Assembly: GCA_050290225.1 (NCBI GenBank) | Contig: JBNKHG010000007.1 | Location: forward strand, 1-64,000 | DNA from: JBNKHG01 sp050290225 | GTDB lineage: Bacteria; Pseudomonadota; Gammaproteobacteria; Pseudomonadales; Cellvibrionaceae | Length of the DNA stretch: 64,000 nucleotides | Direction: 5' to 3' | Shown here: positions 7,849 to 16,821 of the stretch, piece by piece | How positions within the stretch are numbered: the first letter of the stretch is position 1 | Layout of the letters: every line of letters starts with the position of its first letter | Position numbers and translations under genes: made by a program | The notes under the pieces: generated by a model | Seen by the model: the letters and a program-made list of their open reading frames with translations, nothing else | What the model was told of the DNA's origin: nothing | Database searches by the model: none

Positions 7849-9282
7849 TTACAAATGGGACTCTGCGTATTCTGCCAGTATGGAGCGGGGTACGCCCTGC
7901 AACTGGATGTTGCCACCGTATTCGAACCCTTTGAATCGCTCCGTCAAATAGGTGAGGCCGGAACTGGTTGCGCCCAGGTAAGGCGTATCGATTTGGGCCA
8001 GGTTGCCGAGACAGATCACCTTCGAGCCCTTGCCGGCTCGAGTGACAATGGTTTTGATCTGGTGCGGCGTCAGGTTTTGGGACTCGTCGATTAAGATCAA
8101 GCTGTGCTGGAAGCTGCGGCCGCGAATATAGTTGAGTGACTTAAAGTGCAGTGGCACCTTGTTCAACACATAGTCCACGCTGCCGGAACAGTCCTCGTCG
8201 TCACAGTGAAGGGCCTCAAGGTTGTCAGTAATGGCACCCAGCCAGGGCTCCATTTTTTCCTCTTCCGTTCCGGGTAAAAAGCCGATGTCTTCATCCAGCC
8301 CCTGTGTGCTGCGGGTGGCGATAATACGCCGGTACATCTTGGTGGCCACGGTCATTTCAATGGCGGCGGCCAGGGCCAAAATGGTTTTTCCTGAACCCGC
8401 CGAGCCGGTGAGGTTGACCAGGTGAATGTCCGGGTCCAGCAGCAGGTGCAGTGCCATGGCCTGGTGGATATCCCGAGGCTGTAGCCCCCAGGCTTTTTGA
8501 TCCAGCAGGCGCTGTGTTTCCAAGTGAAGCAGGCAGACAGTGTCGTCGTCGATCTCCTTGACCTGGCCGACAAAACCCTGCTCATCGATAATGAACTGAT
8601 TGGGGTAGACATCCTTGAGCATCTCGGTGCGCGGCAGGTAATGTATCGTGCGCCCCAATTGCTGTTCGGTTTCCACCTTTTCAACACGGTCCCAAAAACT
8701 GCCGGAAAATTGCTGAAAACCCTTGTTGAGTTGTTCGATATCGGTCACCAACTGGTCGTTCTGGTAATCCTCGGACTCGATACCACAGCCCCGGGCTTTG
8801 AGGCGCATATTGATGTCCTTGGTGACCAATACCACCCGTTGTTGCGAAAACTCGTTCTTGAGCCGGTAAAGTTCGTTAATGATTTTGTTATCGTTAAGAT
8901 GAGTGGGCAGGGGAGTGACATTGTCTGTGGGTTGAGGCATAAGGATGGAGAGTTTGCCCTGGGGCACACTTTTCTCGCCCCTTCGTATGGGAACACCCTG
9001 TTCCACTTCCTCCGGCGAAGCGCCGCCGAGTATCTTGTCAATTTCCCGAATTGCCTGTCGGCAATCGGCGGCCTGGGCTTTTTTTCCTCCTTTGAGATTG
9101 TCCAGTTCCTCGAGCACCGTCATTGGCAGGATAACGTGGTGTTCTTCAAAGTTGAGCAGGGCGGTGGGATCGTGGATCAGGACGTTGGTGTCGAGGATAT
9201 AGAGTATGGGTAGTGCAGAGTCGGCATTGTGGCCGGAAGTATTGCTGGCGTTGTTGTCGCTGGCAAGATGTATCTTTCCCAT
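7849..9282 (-). CDS. phoH: PhoH family ATPase with N-terminal PIN domain
   Basis: Protein of 477 residues joining a PIN RNase-like domain to a PhoH P-loop ATPase. The PIN part (about residues 25-170) shows ILDTNVLIHDPTALL, MTVLEELDNLK and VLVTKDINMRLKARG with the conserved acidic residues. The PhoH part has Walker A GSAGSGKTILALAAA and Walker B LILIDESQNLTPHQIKT. PIN-PhoH proteins are related to the toxin PhoH2, which couples RNA unwinding with cleavage; in proteobacteria this free-standing form (YlaK-like) is of unknown role. It is convergent with ybbP. Confidence 0.92.
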   Translation of the reverse strand: MGKIHLASDNNASNTSGHNADSALPILYILDTNVLIHDPTALLNFEEHHVILPMTVLEELDNLKGGKKAQAADCRQAIREIDKILGGASPEEVEQGVPIRRGEKSVPQGKLSILMPQPTDNVTPLPTHLNDNKIINELYRLKNEFSQQRVVLVTKDINMRLKARGCGIESEDYQNDQLVTDIEQLNKGFQQFSGSFWDRVEKVETEQQLGRTIHYLPRTEMLKDVYPNQFIIDEQGFVGQVKEIDDDTVCLLHLETQRLLDQKAWGLQPRDIHQAMALHLLLDPDIHLVNLTGSAGSGKTILALAAAIEMTVATKMYRRIIATRSTQGLDEDIGFLPGTEEEKMEPWLGAITDNLEALHCDDEDCSGSVDYVLNKVPLHFKSLNYIRGRSFQHSLILIDESQNLTPHQIKTIVTRAGKGSKVICLGNLAQIDTPYLGATSSGLTYLTERFKGFEYGGNIQLQGVPRSILAEYAESHL

Positions 9283-9710
9283 AAGCGCGTCTTCCCTCTG
9301 GTTGATACTGAGGCGAGTTATAACAACAAAAACCCTGGCCTTTCAAGATGACTAACTGATGGCCCCAGATTGAATCCGCACAAGGGAAAATTTTTGACTT
9401 TTTCCTGTTGCTTTTTGGCTGAGGCGGGGTTAGATTTGAACCGCTAACGGCATCGGAAATACACCGGCATATTGTCGTAAATCACGCTTTTGGGGGCCCC
9501 TTTCGAGGTTCTCGAACTGTCTCACGCTGAAACTTCTGGCGTAAATTTTTTCAAAAAATTTTTTATTTATTTGCGGCTGCTGATCGTTTTTGGGCGCCCT
9601 ACGGCAAAATTTCCGAGATGGTGGGGCGCCCCTTCGGCCCGGGGATTTGGTGAGCGGTCGGTGTGCGGGTAAGCGAGTCGCCGGACAGGGCCGATTGCTA
9701 ACGCGTATCC
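9283..9710. other. Intergenic region with mixed AT/GC blocks
   Basis: No gene is supported. The left part holds the phoH promoter side. A hairpin GTTAG...CTAAC occurs near 9430-9450. An A/T-rich run (AAATTTTTTCAAAAAATTTTTT, itself nearly palindromic) lies at about 9542-9570. It is followed by GC-rich DNA with two GGGCGCCC palindromes near 9590 and 9624. The open frame starting TTG 9490 has no ribosome-binding site and crosses these blocks, so it is not called. Confidence 0.4.
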
Positions 9711-9938
9711 CTAGGCCCAGCCCACCGCTGCGCGGCCGCGTTCAATATAAATAAATTCCGTGCGCCGGCTGTTGGGATGATGCTCATGTCGAAAGTGGTG
9801 ATGGTCGGCGCTGGAACCCATATATTCCCAACACAAGCCGTTGAAAATACACAGTGGATCCCCTTGGTTGAGAGGGTAGCTGGATAGCTCTTCCCACATG
9901 TCCGGCCATTCAGGGTGTGTCGAATCCAGGTATTCCAT
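9711..9938 (-). CDS. Small conserved-looking protein of unknown function
   Basis: Seventy-five residues, beginning MEYLDSTHPEWPDMWEEL and ending IERGRAAVGWA. It is soluble, acidic at the N-terminus and rich in His in the middle (HHHFRHEHH), which could bind metal. An AGGGG ribosome-binding site lies 8 nt before the ATG, and the composition is protein-like, so it is probably a real gene. It is divergent from the metal-responsive merR-type gene 245 bp away. I do not recognise the family; a metal link is only suggested by the His cluster and the neighbours. Confidence 0.55.
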   Translation of the reverse strand: MEYLDSTHPEWPDMWEELSSYPLNQGDPLCIFNGLCWEYMGSSADHHHFRHEHHPNSRRTEFIYIERGRAAVGWA

Positions 9939-10108
9939 TATTCAGCCCCTATTTTCAGCGAATGATATCGGTGCAATAAGTACTTCATAAAAAATAATCA
10001 AAGTTATTGTGCTTTTTTAATTTTCTTTGTCAACACTTCTTTTTAATATATTGAAAAATAAGCATTTTTTAGTTTTTAGGTGAAGGTCTATCAATTCATG
10101 AATTCGAG

Positions 10109-10139
10109 TTGACCTTCCAGTTGCTATAAAGTTTATAGT
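10109..10139 (+). promoter_or_regulatory. MerR-type promoter with 19-bp spacer
   Basis: TTGACC (10109-10114) and TATAGT (10134-10139) are separated by 19 bp, the elongated spacer typical of promoters activated by MerR-family proteins by DNA underwinding. The spacer begins CTTCCAG and contains an imperfect dyad ACCTT...AAAGT, as in CueR operators. It lies 44 bp before the regulator start, implying autoregulation and co-transcription with the downstream permease. Confidence 0.7.
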
Positions 10140-10183
10140 CATGTCAGTCTTGTGGAAGAGCGCCTTCCTTCGAGGATGCGAAT

Positions 10184-10582
10184 ATGAAAATAGGTGATGT
10201 TGCTGTCAGATCGGGTCTGTCAGCCAAAACCATTCGTTATTATGAGTCCATAGGTCTCCTGCAGCCTGCCAAGCGCGGGGACAACGGTTATCGTGACTAT
10301 AGCGACCGTGACCTGGATCAGTTGAGTTTCCTCCAGCGGGCACGCACAACCGGCTTTAGCCTGGAGGAGTGCCGTCAGTTATTGGCGCTATACCAGGACG
10401 ACCATCGTCGCAGTCGCCATGTAAAGTCGCTGGTGCAGGAAAAAATTAACCAACTGGATGCACAGCTAGGCGAACTGCAGGCGATGCGCGACACGCTGGT
10501 GACATTGGCCGACCGATGTGCCGGTGATGAAGGCCCTCAATGCGCCATTATCGAAGAGTTGAGTCAGGAAGCCGCAAAGTAA
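10184..10582 (+). CDS. cueR: CueR-like MerR family Cu(I)/Ag(I) regulator
   Basis: MerR-family activator of 132 residues with an N-terminal winged helix (MKIGDVAVRSGLSAKTIRYYE), a dimerisation helix and a metal-binding loop. The two ligands Cys112 and Cys120 (RCAGDEGPQC) fall at exactly the positions used by E. coli CueR. Residue 77 is Ser, which in this family marks sensors of monovalent metals (Cu+, Ag+, Au+), whereas Cys77 marks divalent-metal sensors. It is followed 20 bp later by a Cu/Zn efflux-type permease and preceded by a 19-bp-spacer promoter. The symbol denotes the subfamily. Confidence 0.88.
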   Translation: MKIGDVAVRSGLSAKTIRYYESIGLLQPAKRGDNGYRDYSDRDLDQLSFLQRARTTGFSLEECRQLLALYQDDHRRSRHVKSLVQEKINQLDAQLGELQAMRDTLVTLADRCAGDEGPQCAIIEELSQEAAK

Positions 10583-10602
10583 GTGGCAAGGGAGCTGAAT
10601 TG

Positions 10603-11724
10603 ATGAGTGAATGCTGCGAACAACCCAAGGTCGAGGAAAAGAAAAGCCACTGTGCGCAAGAGGAGCCCGCAGCAGCCGTCGTCGACAGCTGTTGCGGGGA
10701 TGACTCTGGGCAGGGGGGCGGTAGGCTCGACATTCTGTTGTGGAGCTGTCTGCTGTTGGTGGGCTTTTTCTACCTTGCCTACAGCTTCTCCCTGGAACTG
10801 TATGTCCCGACGCTGATGGTGATCAGCCACTCAGTCCACGAATTGATCAATACCATGTGGTTCAGTGTGGTACTGGCGGCTCTGTTCGTGGGGTTGTTGA
10901 GTGGTATTCCCCAGGACTTTGTCACTGCCATTCTGGGTCGAGGCGGTAGTTTGCAGGGGATCCTGCGGGCGACCCTTGCCGGTGTGCTATTGGATCTGTG
11001 CAGCCACGGCATTCTGATGGTAGGCATGAAGCTATACCAGAAGGGGGCAAGTCTCGGACAGGTGATGGCATTCCTGATCGCCAGTCCCTGGAATTCGCTG
11101 TCACTCACCCTTATTTTTATCGCCCTGATCGGCCTGCCGTGGACGCTGGCGTTTATTGCCTTGTCAATGGCAATCGCGGTGATCACCGGCCTGCTGTTTG
11201 ACCGGCTTGTTGGGCGGGGGGTATTGCCAGGTAACGGTGATCACAAAGGCCTGCCGGAGGGATTTCATTTTTGGCGCGAAGCCCGACAGGCGTTGTCCGG
11301 TTTTCGTCTCACCCCTGACTGGTTGTTGGAGGTGTTCTGGCAGGGGATCAAAGGGTCGCGGATGGTAATCCGGTGGCTGCTTTTCGGTGTACTACTGGCA
11401 TCGACAATTCGCGCTCTTGTCTCACTCGAGGATTTTCAGGCCCTGTTTGGGCCCACTCTGCTGGGCTTGCTGGCCACCTTGGTGGCGGCCACAGTGATCG
11501 AAGTCTGCTCTGAGGGGTCAACCCCCATAGCCGCCGACCTGATGACACGGGCCAACGCGCCGGGTAACAGTTTTGCTTTTTTAATGACAGGGGTGGCCAC
11601 GGACTATACCGAGGTGATGGTGATCAGGGACACCATGAAGTCCTGGAAGATCGCACTCTTCCTGCCCTTGTTGACAGTGCCCCAGGTGGTCGCGATAGCT
11701 GTTATATTGAATGGGATGTCCTGA
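10603..11724 (+). CDS. SO_0444-type Cu/Zn efflux permease (DUF318)
   Basis: Membrane permease of 373 residues of the DUF318/ArsP-like superfamily. The cytoplasmic N-terminus is Cys-rich (SECCEQP, SHC, DSCCGDD within the first 35 residues), a metal-binding tail typical of SO_0444-type Cu/Zn exporters. About eight to ten helices follow in two related halves; conserved motifs include DLCSHGILMVG, SPWNSLSLT, EVCSEGSTPIAADL and GVATDYTEVMVI, with paired Cys and acidic residues inside the membrane. The upstream frame extension to 10540 overlaps the regulator, and an AGGGAG ribosome-binding site selects ATG 10603. Expected role: efflux of copper or zinc under control of the CueR-like protein. Confidence 0.85.
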   Translation: MSECCEQPKVEEKKSHCAQEEPAAAVVDSCCGDDSGQGGGRLDILLWSCLLLVGFFYLAYSFSLELYVPTLMVISHSVHELINTMWFSVVLAALFVGLLSGIPQDFVTAILGRGGSLQGILRATLAGVLLDLCSHGILMVGMKLYQKGASLGQVMAFLIASPWNSLSLTLIFIALIGLPWTLAFIALSMAIAVITGLLFDRLVGRGVLPGNGDHKGLPEGFHFWREARQALSGFRLTPDWLLEVFWQGIKGSRMVIRWLLFGVLLASTIRALVSLEDFQALFGPTLLGLLATLVAATVIEVCSEGSTPIAADLMTRANAPGNSFAFLMTGVATDYTEVMVIRDTMKSWKIALFLPLLTVPQVVAIAVILNGMS

Positions 11725-11971
11725 TGTCCTGAGTCAGGGAGCTTTCTTCATGCCAGGATGAGGCGAGGAGTGGAGGGCGCTGCGTCAACCCTCCCCTGTG
11801 CTTCAGCAGCGACAATCCCCGAGCGCCAGCCGATGGGGTAAACGGCTCCAGGCTTCCGCCATTGCCGGATCGCCATCGTGCTTTGTGCCTGAATGGTGTT
11901 GTATTCTGGCAGTCAGCAGCCGGCTGGGGTAAAATCCGCGCCTTTCTGAATATTGCTGGCGTTACCTGTCT

Positions 11972-13067
11972 ATGGAAATCAATCCCCTTCTCAATGCCCT
12001 GAAAGACCTGCAAGAGCGCACCGACGTTCTTAGGGGGTATCTTTGACTACGCTCACAAGAAGGAGCGTCTGACCGAAGTCGAACTGGAATTGGCTGAACC
12101 CTCGGTCTGGGATGACCCCGATAGAGCCCAGGCACTGGGCCGTGAGCGATCCTCGCTGGAAAATGTCGTCAAAACCATCGAAGACCTAATTCAGGGGGTG
12201 GCCGATTGCCGAGACCTGCTGGAAATGGCGGTTGAGGAAGATGACGAGGACAGTGTTGCCGAGGTAGAACACGAGATCAAAGCGTTGGACGAACAGCTCG
12301 GCTCCCTGGAGTTTCGCCGTATGTTCTCCGGCGAGATGGATCCCAATAACGCCTATCTCGATATCCAGTCCGGTTCCGGAGGCACCGAAGCCCAGGACTG
12401 GGCGGAGATGGTGCTGCGAATGTATCTGCGCTGGGGCGAGGCCAAGGGTTTCAAGACAACGCTGGAAGAGGCTTCCGCCGGGGAAGTGGCCGGAATCAAA
12501 AGCGCCACTATTCGCTTTGAGGGTGAGTATGCCTTTGGTTGGCTGCGCACGGAGACCGGGGTTCATCGTCTGGTGCGCAAGTCGCCATTCGATTCCGGCA
12601 ATCGGCGCCACACGTCGTTTTGTTCGGTGTTTGTCTCTCCGGAGATCGATGACAATATCGAGATCGATATCAATCCCGCTGATGTGCGTACCGATACCTA
12701 TCGTGCTTCCGGTGCCGGTGGCCAGCATGTGAACAAGACCGATTCCGCCGTGCGCCTGACGCACGAACCCACGGGAATTGTGGCCCAGTGCCAAAGCGAG
12801 CGCTCTCAACACCAGAATCGCGACAAAGCCTGGAAGATGCTGCGAGCCAAGTTATATGAGCAGGAGATGCTCAAACGCAGCGCTGAAAAACAGGCGCTGG
12901 AAGAAAATAAGGCCGATATCGGCTGGGGCAGCCAGATTCGTTCCTATGTGCTGGATGACCAACGGATCAAGGACCTGCGCACCCATGTGCAGACCAGCAA
13001 CTGTCAAACGGTATTGGACGGTGATCTGGACCCATTTATCGAAGCCAGCCTGAAGGCAGGCCTGTAG
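11972..13067 (+). CDS. prfB: Peptide chain release factor 2, programmed +1 frameshift
   Basis: RF2, which terminates translation at UGA and UAA. The first 24 codons (ATG 11972 to CTT 12041-12043) are followed by an in-frame TGA at 12044; reading resumes at +1 from GAC 12045. The context CTT-TGA-C with the upstream AGGGGG Shine-Dalgarno-like stimulator is the classical autoregulatory frameshift site. The joined product has 364 residues (E. coli 365). It shows the SPF tripeptide anticodon loop (KSPFDSGNRRHTSF) and the GGQ catalytic loop (GAGGQHVNKTDSA). It is 22 bp upstream of lysS, the usual prfB-lysS operon. Confidence 0.97.
12031..12046 (+). promoter_or_regulatory. prfB recoding site
   Basis: AGGGGG (12032-12037) lies just before the slippery CTT-TGA. 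The internal Shine-Dalgarno is 3 nt from the slippery CTT codon, the close spacing known to promote +1 slippage. Low RF2 levels slow termination at this UGA and favour the shift. Confidence 0.95.
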
Positions 13068-13089
13068 CATCAAGAACTGAGCAATAGCA

Positions 13090-14598
13090 ATGAGCAAAGA
13101 CAATCAAACTCAGCCCCGGGACGAAAACAAGCTGGTTGCGGTCCGCCGTGAAAAACTACAGATGCTGCGGGAGCAGGGGGGGCAGGCGTTTCCCAACGAT
13201 TTTCGCCCCCGGCACAGGAGTCAGGCCCTTCAGGATCTGCATGGAGACAAGTCCAAGGAAGAACTGGAAACATTGAACGAGGTCGTCAGTGTCTCCGGGC
13301 GCATTGTCGCCATGCGAGGCCCCTGGGTGGTGATTCAGGATGTAGATGGACGCATTCAGCTCTATATCACTAAGGAGGCCCGTCCTTTTGCCAAGACGCT
13401 GGATCTTGGCGACATCGTTGGTTGCCAGGGGATTCTTCACAAATCGGGCAAAGGCGATCTCTATGTGCAGATGGATGATTACAAACTGCTGACCAAGTCG
13501 TTGCGTCCGCTACCGGACAAGTACCACGGTCTGTCGGATCAGGAAATGCGCTACCGCCAACGCTATGTGGACCTGATCGCCAACCCGGAGGTACGCGAAA
13601 CGTTTAAACTGCGTTCCAAGATCGTCGACTTTATTCGTCGTTACCTGAACGGTAACGATTTCCTCGAAGTGGAAACGCCGATGCTGCAGGCGATTCCCGG
13701 TGGCGCCACGGCGCGGCCGTTTGTTACCCACCACAATGCCCTGGATATCGATATGTATCTGCGTATCGCACCGGAGCTGTACTTGAAGCGATTGGTCGTG
13801 GGGGGCTTCGACCGGGTCTATGAAATCAACCGCAACTTCCGCAATGAGGGCCTGTCCACACGCCACAACCCCGAATTCACTATGCTGGAGTTTTACCAGG
13901 CTTACGCCGATTACAACGACCTGATGGATCTTACCGAAGATATGTTGCGCCAGCTGACTGCGGAAGTATTGGGTAGTACCCAGGTAAAGAGCACGGTCAA
14001 GAATGCCGAGGGCGAGGTGATTTCTGAAAAAATCTATGACTTTGCCAAGCCTTTCCACCGATTGTCGGTTTTTGATTCCATCCTCCATTTTAACCCGGAT
14101 ATCAACGCCAAGGCCCTGGCCGATGAATCCGGTGCCCGCCAGATCGCCGAGCACCTGGATATTCCCCTGAAGGATAGCTGGGGCTTGGGTAAGGTACTGA
14201 TCGAGATTTTTGAAAAGACTGTGGAGCATCGGTTGGACGAGCCAACCTTTATTACTGAATACCCCACGGAAGTATCGCCCCTGGCCCGCCGCAACGATGA
14301 TAATCCCTTCGTTACCGACCGTTTCGAATTCTTTGTCGGTGGTCGTGAAATTGCCAACGGTTTTTCGGAGCTCAATGACGCCGAGGACCAGGCGGAGCGC
14401 TTCCGCCAGCAGGTGGCGGAAAAGGATGCCGGCGATGATGAGGCCATGCATTATGACGCGGATTATGTGCGTGCTCTGGAATACGGCTTGCCACCAACGG
14501 CGGGTGAGGGTATCGGCATCGATCGTCTTGTCATGTTGCTGACCGATTCTCCGTCGATTCGCGACGTCTTGCTGTTCCCGGCCATGCGCCCGGAGTAG
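13090..14598 (+). CDS. lysS: Lysyl-tRNA synthetase, class II
   Basis: Charges tRNA-Lys. The 502-residue protein has an N-terminal OB-fold anticodon-binding domain (VSGRIVAMRGPWVVIQDVD) and a class IIb catalytic core with motif 2 FRNEGLSTRHNPEFTMLEF and motif 3 GEGIGIDRLVMLLTDS. It ends FPAMRPE, the normal family C-terminus. It follows prfB with a short gap and is closed by a strong terminator. Confidence 0.97.
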   Translation: MSKDNQTQPRDENKLVAVRREKLQMLREQGGQAFPNDFRPRHRSQALQDLHGDKSKEELETLNEVVSVSGRIVAMRGPWVVIQDVDGRIQLYITKEARPFAKTLDLGDIVGCQGILHKSGKGDLYVQMDDYKLLTKSLRPLPDKYHGLSDQEMRYRQRYVDLIANPEVRETFKLRSKIVDFIRRYLNGNDFLEVETPMLQAIPGGATARPFVTHHNALDIDMYLRIAPELYLKRLVVGGFDRVYEINRNFRNEGLSTRHNPEFTMLEFYQAYADYNDLMDLTEDMLRQLTAEVLGSTQVKSTVKNAEGEVISEKIYDFAKPFHRLSVFDSILHFNPDINAKALADESGARQIAEHLDIPLKDSWGLGKVLIEIFEKTVEHRLDEPTFITEYPTEVSPLARRNDDNPFVTDRFEFFVGGREIANGFSELNDAEDQAERFRQQVAEKDAGDDEAMHYDADYVRALEYGLPPTAGEGIGIDRLVMLLTDSPSIRDVLLFPAMRPE

Positions 14599-14618
14599 TC
14601 AGGCGAGGTAGCGAGTCT

Positions 14619-14660
14619 GAAACTGAAAAACGGCACCTGGGGGTGCCGTTTTTCGGTTTC
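14619..14660. terminator. Bidirectional terminator between lysS and the sirtuin gene
   Basis: AAAAACGGCACC and GGTGCCGTTTTT form a 12-bp stem with a TGGG loop, with flanking GAAAC/GTTTC extending the pairing. A-tract before and T-tract after make it functional on both strands, fitting the convergent genes on each side. Confidence 0.88.
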
Positions 14661-15474
14661 AAGCTATGCTCTCCAGTACCCGGGTGCAGTCAGCGTCGAT
14701 TTTGAGCCTGGCCAGGTTGTCGGCGCGGGTCAGCCCCTGATTGACGATGGCGATAGGCTGGTTCCAGGCCTGGGCCTGGCGGCAAAAGCGAAAGCCGGAA
14801 AATACCATCAATGATGAACCGACTACCAACAGTGCGTCGGAGGTCCGCAGTGCCTCCATCGCCTGTTGTACGCGCTGTTTGGGAACATTGGCGCCGAAGA
14901 ACACAACATCCGGTTTCAGGATGCCGCCACAGTGGTCGCAATGGGGCACGACGACCGCCGACAAGTCCTGGGAATCGATATCCGCATCCCCATCCGGCCC
15001 AGGCCTGGCTAAGGTACGGCTAAGATAATCCACCAGTCCCGGGTTATCCCTGGCGAGGCGCTGCTGTAGTCCTGCGCGGGAGTATTGCGCCGGGCAGTGC
15101 AGGCAAATCACCCGATCGAGACGTCCGTGCAGGTCGATTACTCTTTGTGATCCGGCTCGTTGGTGCAGTCCATCGACATTTTGGGTTATCACCTGACAGA
15201 CCTGTCCCTGCTTTTCCAGGCGGCTGAGCGCGCGATGGGCGGCATTGGGTTGAGCCCGGCTGACAGTGTTCCAGCCCACCAGGCTACGAGCCCAGTAGCG
15301 CTGGCGGGTGCTGTGCCTATTGATAAAATCCTGGTGCTGAATCGGAATATTTCGTTGCCAGATACCCGCTTGATCGCGATAGGTGGGTATGCCGGATGCC
15401 AGGCTGCACCCGGCACCCGTCAACACTGTGAGCCGGGGATGATCATTAAGGAATTGTTGCAGGGGGTTGGTCAT
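14659..15474 (-). CDS. SIR2 family NAD-dependent protein deacylase
   Basis: Sirtuin of 271 residues if started at MTNPLQQFL (15474). Motifs: LTGAGCSLASGIPTYRD (NAD-binding GAGxS), VITQNVDGLHQRAG, the catalytic His in DLHGRLDRV, two zinc-binding pairs CLHC and CDHC, and VVGSSLMVFSGF. It would remove acyl groups from lysines using NAD. The longer start at 15522 adds 16 residues before the domain and is less likely. It is convergent with lysS. Confidence 0.9.
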   Translation of the reverse strand: MTNPLQQFLNDHPRLTVLTGAGCSLASGIPTYRDQAGIWQRNIPIQHQDFINRHSTRQRYWARSLVGWNTVSRAQPNAAHRALSRLEKQGQVCQVITQNVDGLHQRAGSQRVIDLHGRLDRVICLHCPAQYSRAGLQQRLARDNPGLVDYLSRTLARPGPDGDADIDSQDLSAVVVPHCDHCGGILKPDVVFFGANVPKQRVQQAMEALRTSDALLVVGSSLMVFSGFRFCRQAQAWNQPIAIVNQGLTRADNLARLKIDADCTRVLESIA

Positions 15475-15605
15475 TATCGCTGATGATGGAATTGGGATTG
15501 TGGTTTGGTGCAATAAACACAAATCAACCCGCTGAATTATGGGTAACGGGCCTATACTAAGGTTATCGTGGTGTGTTGAAGCAGTAAAAGATAGAGGTAT
15601 GCGCC

Positions 15606-15878
15606 ATGTTACTCAAGCTTAAAGAACGCAACTTGTTGGTTGAAGTGGCCAGTGTGCAGGAGTTGACCAATCCCTATGCCGATTGGGTTTTCGGCCGTTT
15701 GCAATGGGGAGAGGAGCAGCAGGACGTGGAAGCATTTAACAAGGAGGATTTGTGTTTCCTGTCCGGTGAAAACCTGCCCCTGTGTTGGCGTGATGTCCAT
15801 TACCGGGACATGGAGGTAATCAAGCACCGTAGCTTTGCTCCCAAGGGGGATTCGGGTTTTCCCTACTACGGCAGCTAA
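15606..15878 (+). CDS. Conserved small protein, function unknown
   Basis: Ninety residues, MLLKLKERNLLVEVASV...FPYYGS. It resembles a short protein widespread in Pseudomonas and relatives that is sometimes loosely labelled an acetyltransferase; no catalytic motif is visible. A predicted beta-rich N-terminus is followed by an acidic middle and LPLCWRDVHYRDME. The ribosome-binding site AGAGGT lies 9 nt upstream; an extra ATG six bases earlier is out of frame. It is a single gene between divergent and same-strand neighbours. Confidence 0.75.
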   Translation: MLLKLKERNLLVEVASVQELTNPYADWVFGRLQWGEEQQDVEAFNKEDLCFLSGENLPLCWRDVHYRDMEVIKHRSFAPKGDSGFPYYGS

Positions 15879-16028
15879 TCCACTTCAGTTTCAACGCTTC
15901 AGTCAGGAAACGTCAATTCGGCGTAATTGGGGTGAATCGCCCCCAGCACGTAGAGCTCTTCCGTTTATCCCGGTAAGATGGCGCCTTTCATGTTCGGACC
16001 CACAGCGAAACAGGAAAGGCGCCCACGT

Positions 16029-16730
16029 ATGGATTATTCAAATATTAAGCTGCACCCCTCCTGGTTAGAGGCGATTGGGAGTGAATTCGAGCAGCCCTAT
16101 ATGCAGTCGCTCAAAAGCTTTCTGAAGGCGGAGAAGCAGCAGGGCAAAGTAATCTATCCCCCGGGCAGCCTGATATTTAACGCGTTTAATACCACGCCCT
16201 TCAACCAGGTGAAGGTTGTAATTCTAGGGCAGGATCCCTATCACGGCCCCAATCAAGCCCACGGCTTGTGCTTTTCGGTCTTGCCGGGCGTGCGTTTTCC
16301 CCCCTCGCTGTTAAATGTCTTTAAGGAAATTGAGCGGGATCTGCATATTCCTATCCCCAGCCATGGCTGCCTGCAACACTGGGCGGAGCAAGGGGTGTTG
16401 CTGTTAAATGCCACCCTGACAGTGGAGCAGGGGCAGGCCAATTCCCATCAAGGGAAAGGCTGGGAACAATTTACTGACAGTGCTATTCGCGCCCTGAACG
16501 ATCAGCGCGATGGGTTGGTTTTCCTGCTGTGGGGGAGCTATGCCCAGAAAAAAGGCCGGTTTATAGACTGTAACCGGCACCTGGTGCTGAAATCGCCGCA
16601 CCCATCACCACTGTCGGCGCATCGTGGCTTTTTGGGGAATGGCCACTTTTCCAAAACCAATGCCTACCTGGCGCAGAGGGGGCTGGCGCCGATCGACTGG
16701 AGCCTGCCTGCGCAGGCGGGAGCGGCTTAA
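16029..16730 (+). CDS. ung: Uracil-DNA glycosylase, family 1
   Basis: Removes uracil from DNA in base-excision repair. From MDYSNIKLHPSW (ATG 16029, with AGGAAAGG upstream) it has 233 residues, the family norm. The water-activating Asp69 is in GQDPYHGPNQAHGLCFSV; the uracil-binding Asn is in LLLNATLTV, and the DNA-intercalation loop is HPSPLSAHRGF. The longer frame from 15978 adds 17 residues with no family counterpart. Confidence 0.96.
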   Translation: MDYSNIKLHPSWLEAIGSEFEQPYMQSLKSFLKAEKQQGKVIYPPGSLIFNAFNTTPFNQVKVVILGQDPYHGPNQAHGLCFSVLPGVRFPPSLLNVFKEIERDLHIPIPSHGCLQHWAEQGVLLLNATLTVEQGQANSHQGKGWEQFTDSAIRALNDQRDGLVFLLWGSYAQKKGRFIDCNRHLVLKSPHPSPLSAHRGFLGNGHFSKTNAYLAQRGLAPIDWSLPAQAGAA

Positions 16731-16738
16731 AGAGCAGC

Positions 16739-16786
16739 CTGTGGCACAGATTTATAAACATAAAATCTATAAACACAGCGCCACAG
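16739..16786. other. Nested inverted repeats between ung and HDOD gene
   Basis: Outer arms CTGTGGC (16739-16745) and GCCACAG (16780-16786) enclose a second stem AGATTT/AAATCT. The convergent position suggests a transcription end, but the T-tract (TTTG) is weak. Confidence 0.4.
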
Positions 16787-16821
16787 TTTGAGAAGATCGG
16801 TAAAGGAGTGGAAGCCAGGCG

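Noticed and set aside
9490..9672. TTG-started 60-residue ORF
   Set aside because: No ribosome-binding site, crosses an A/T block and GC palindromes, and the composition is not protein-like.
12044..12046. In-frame TGA in prfB as a pseudogene mutation
   Set aside because: It is the programmed frameshift site, with the AGGGGG stimulator and CTTTGAC context.
12186..12812. Long minus-strand ORFs opposite prfB, lysS, lepA, recJ and relA
   Set aside because: Shadows caused by codon bias of the sense genes; all the sense frames carry intact family motifs.
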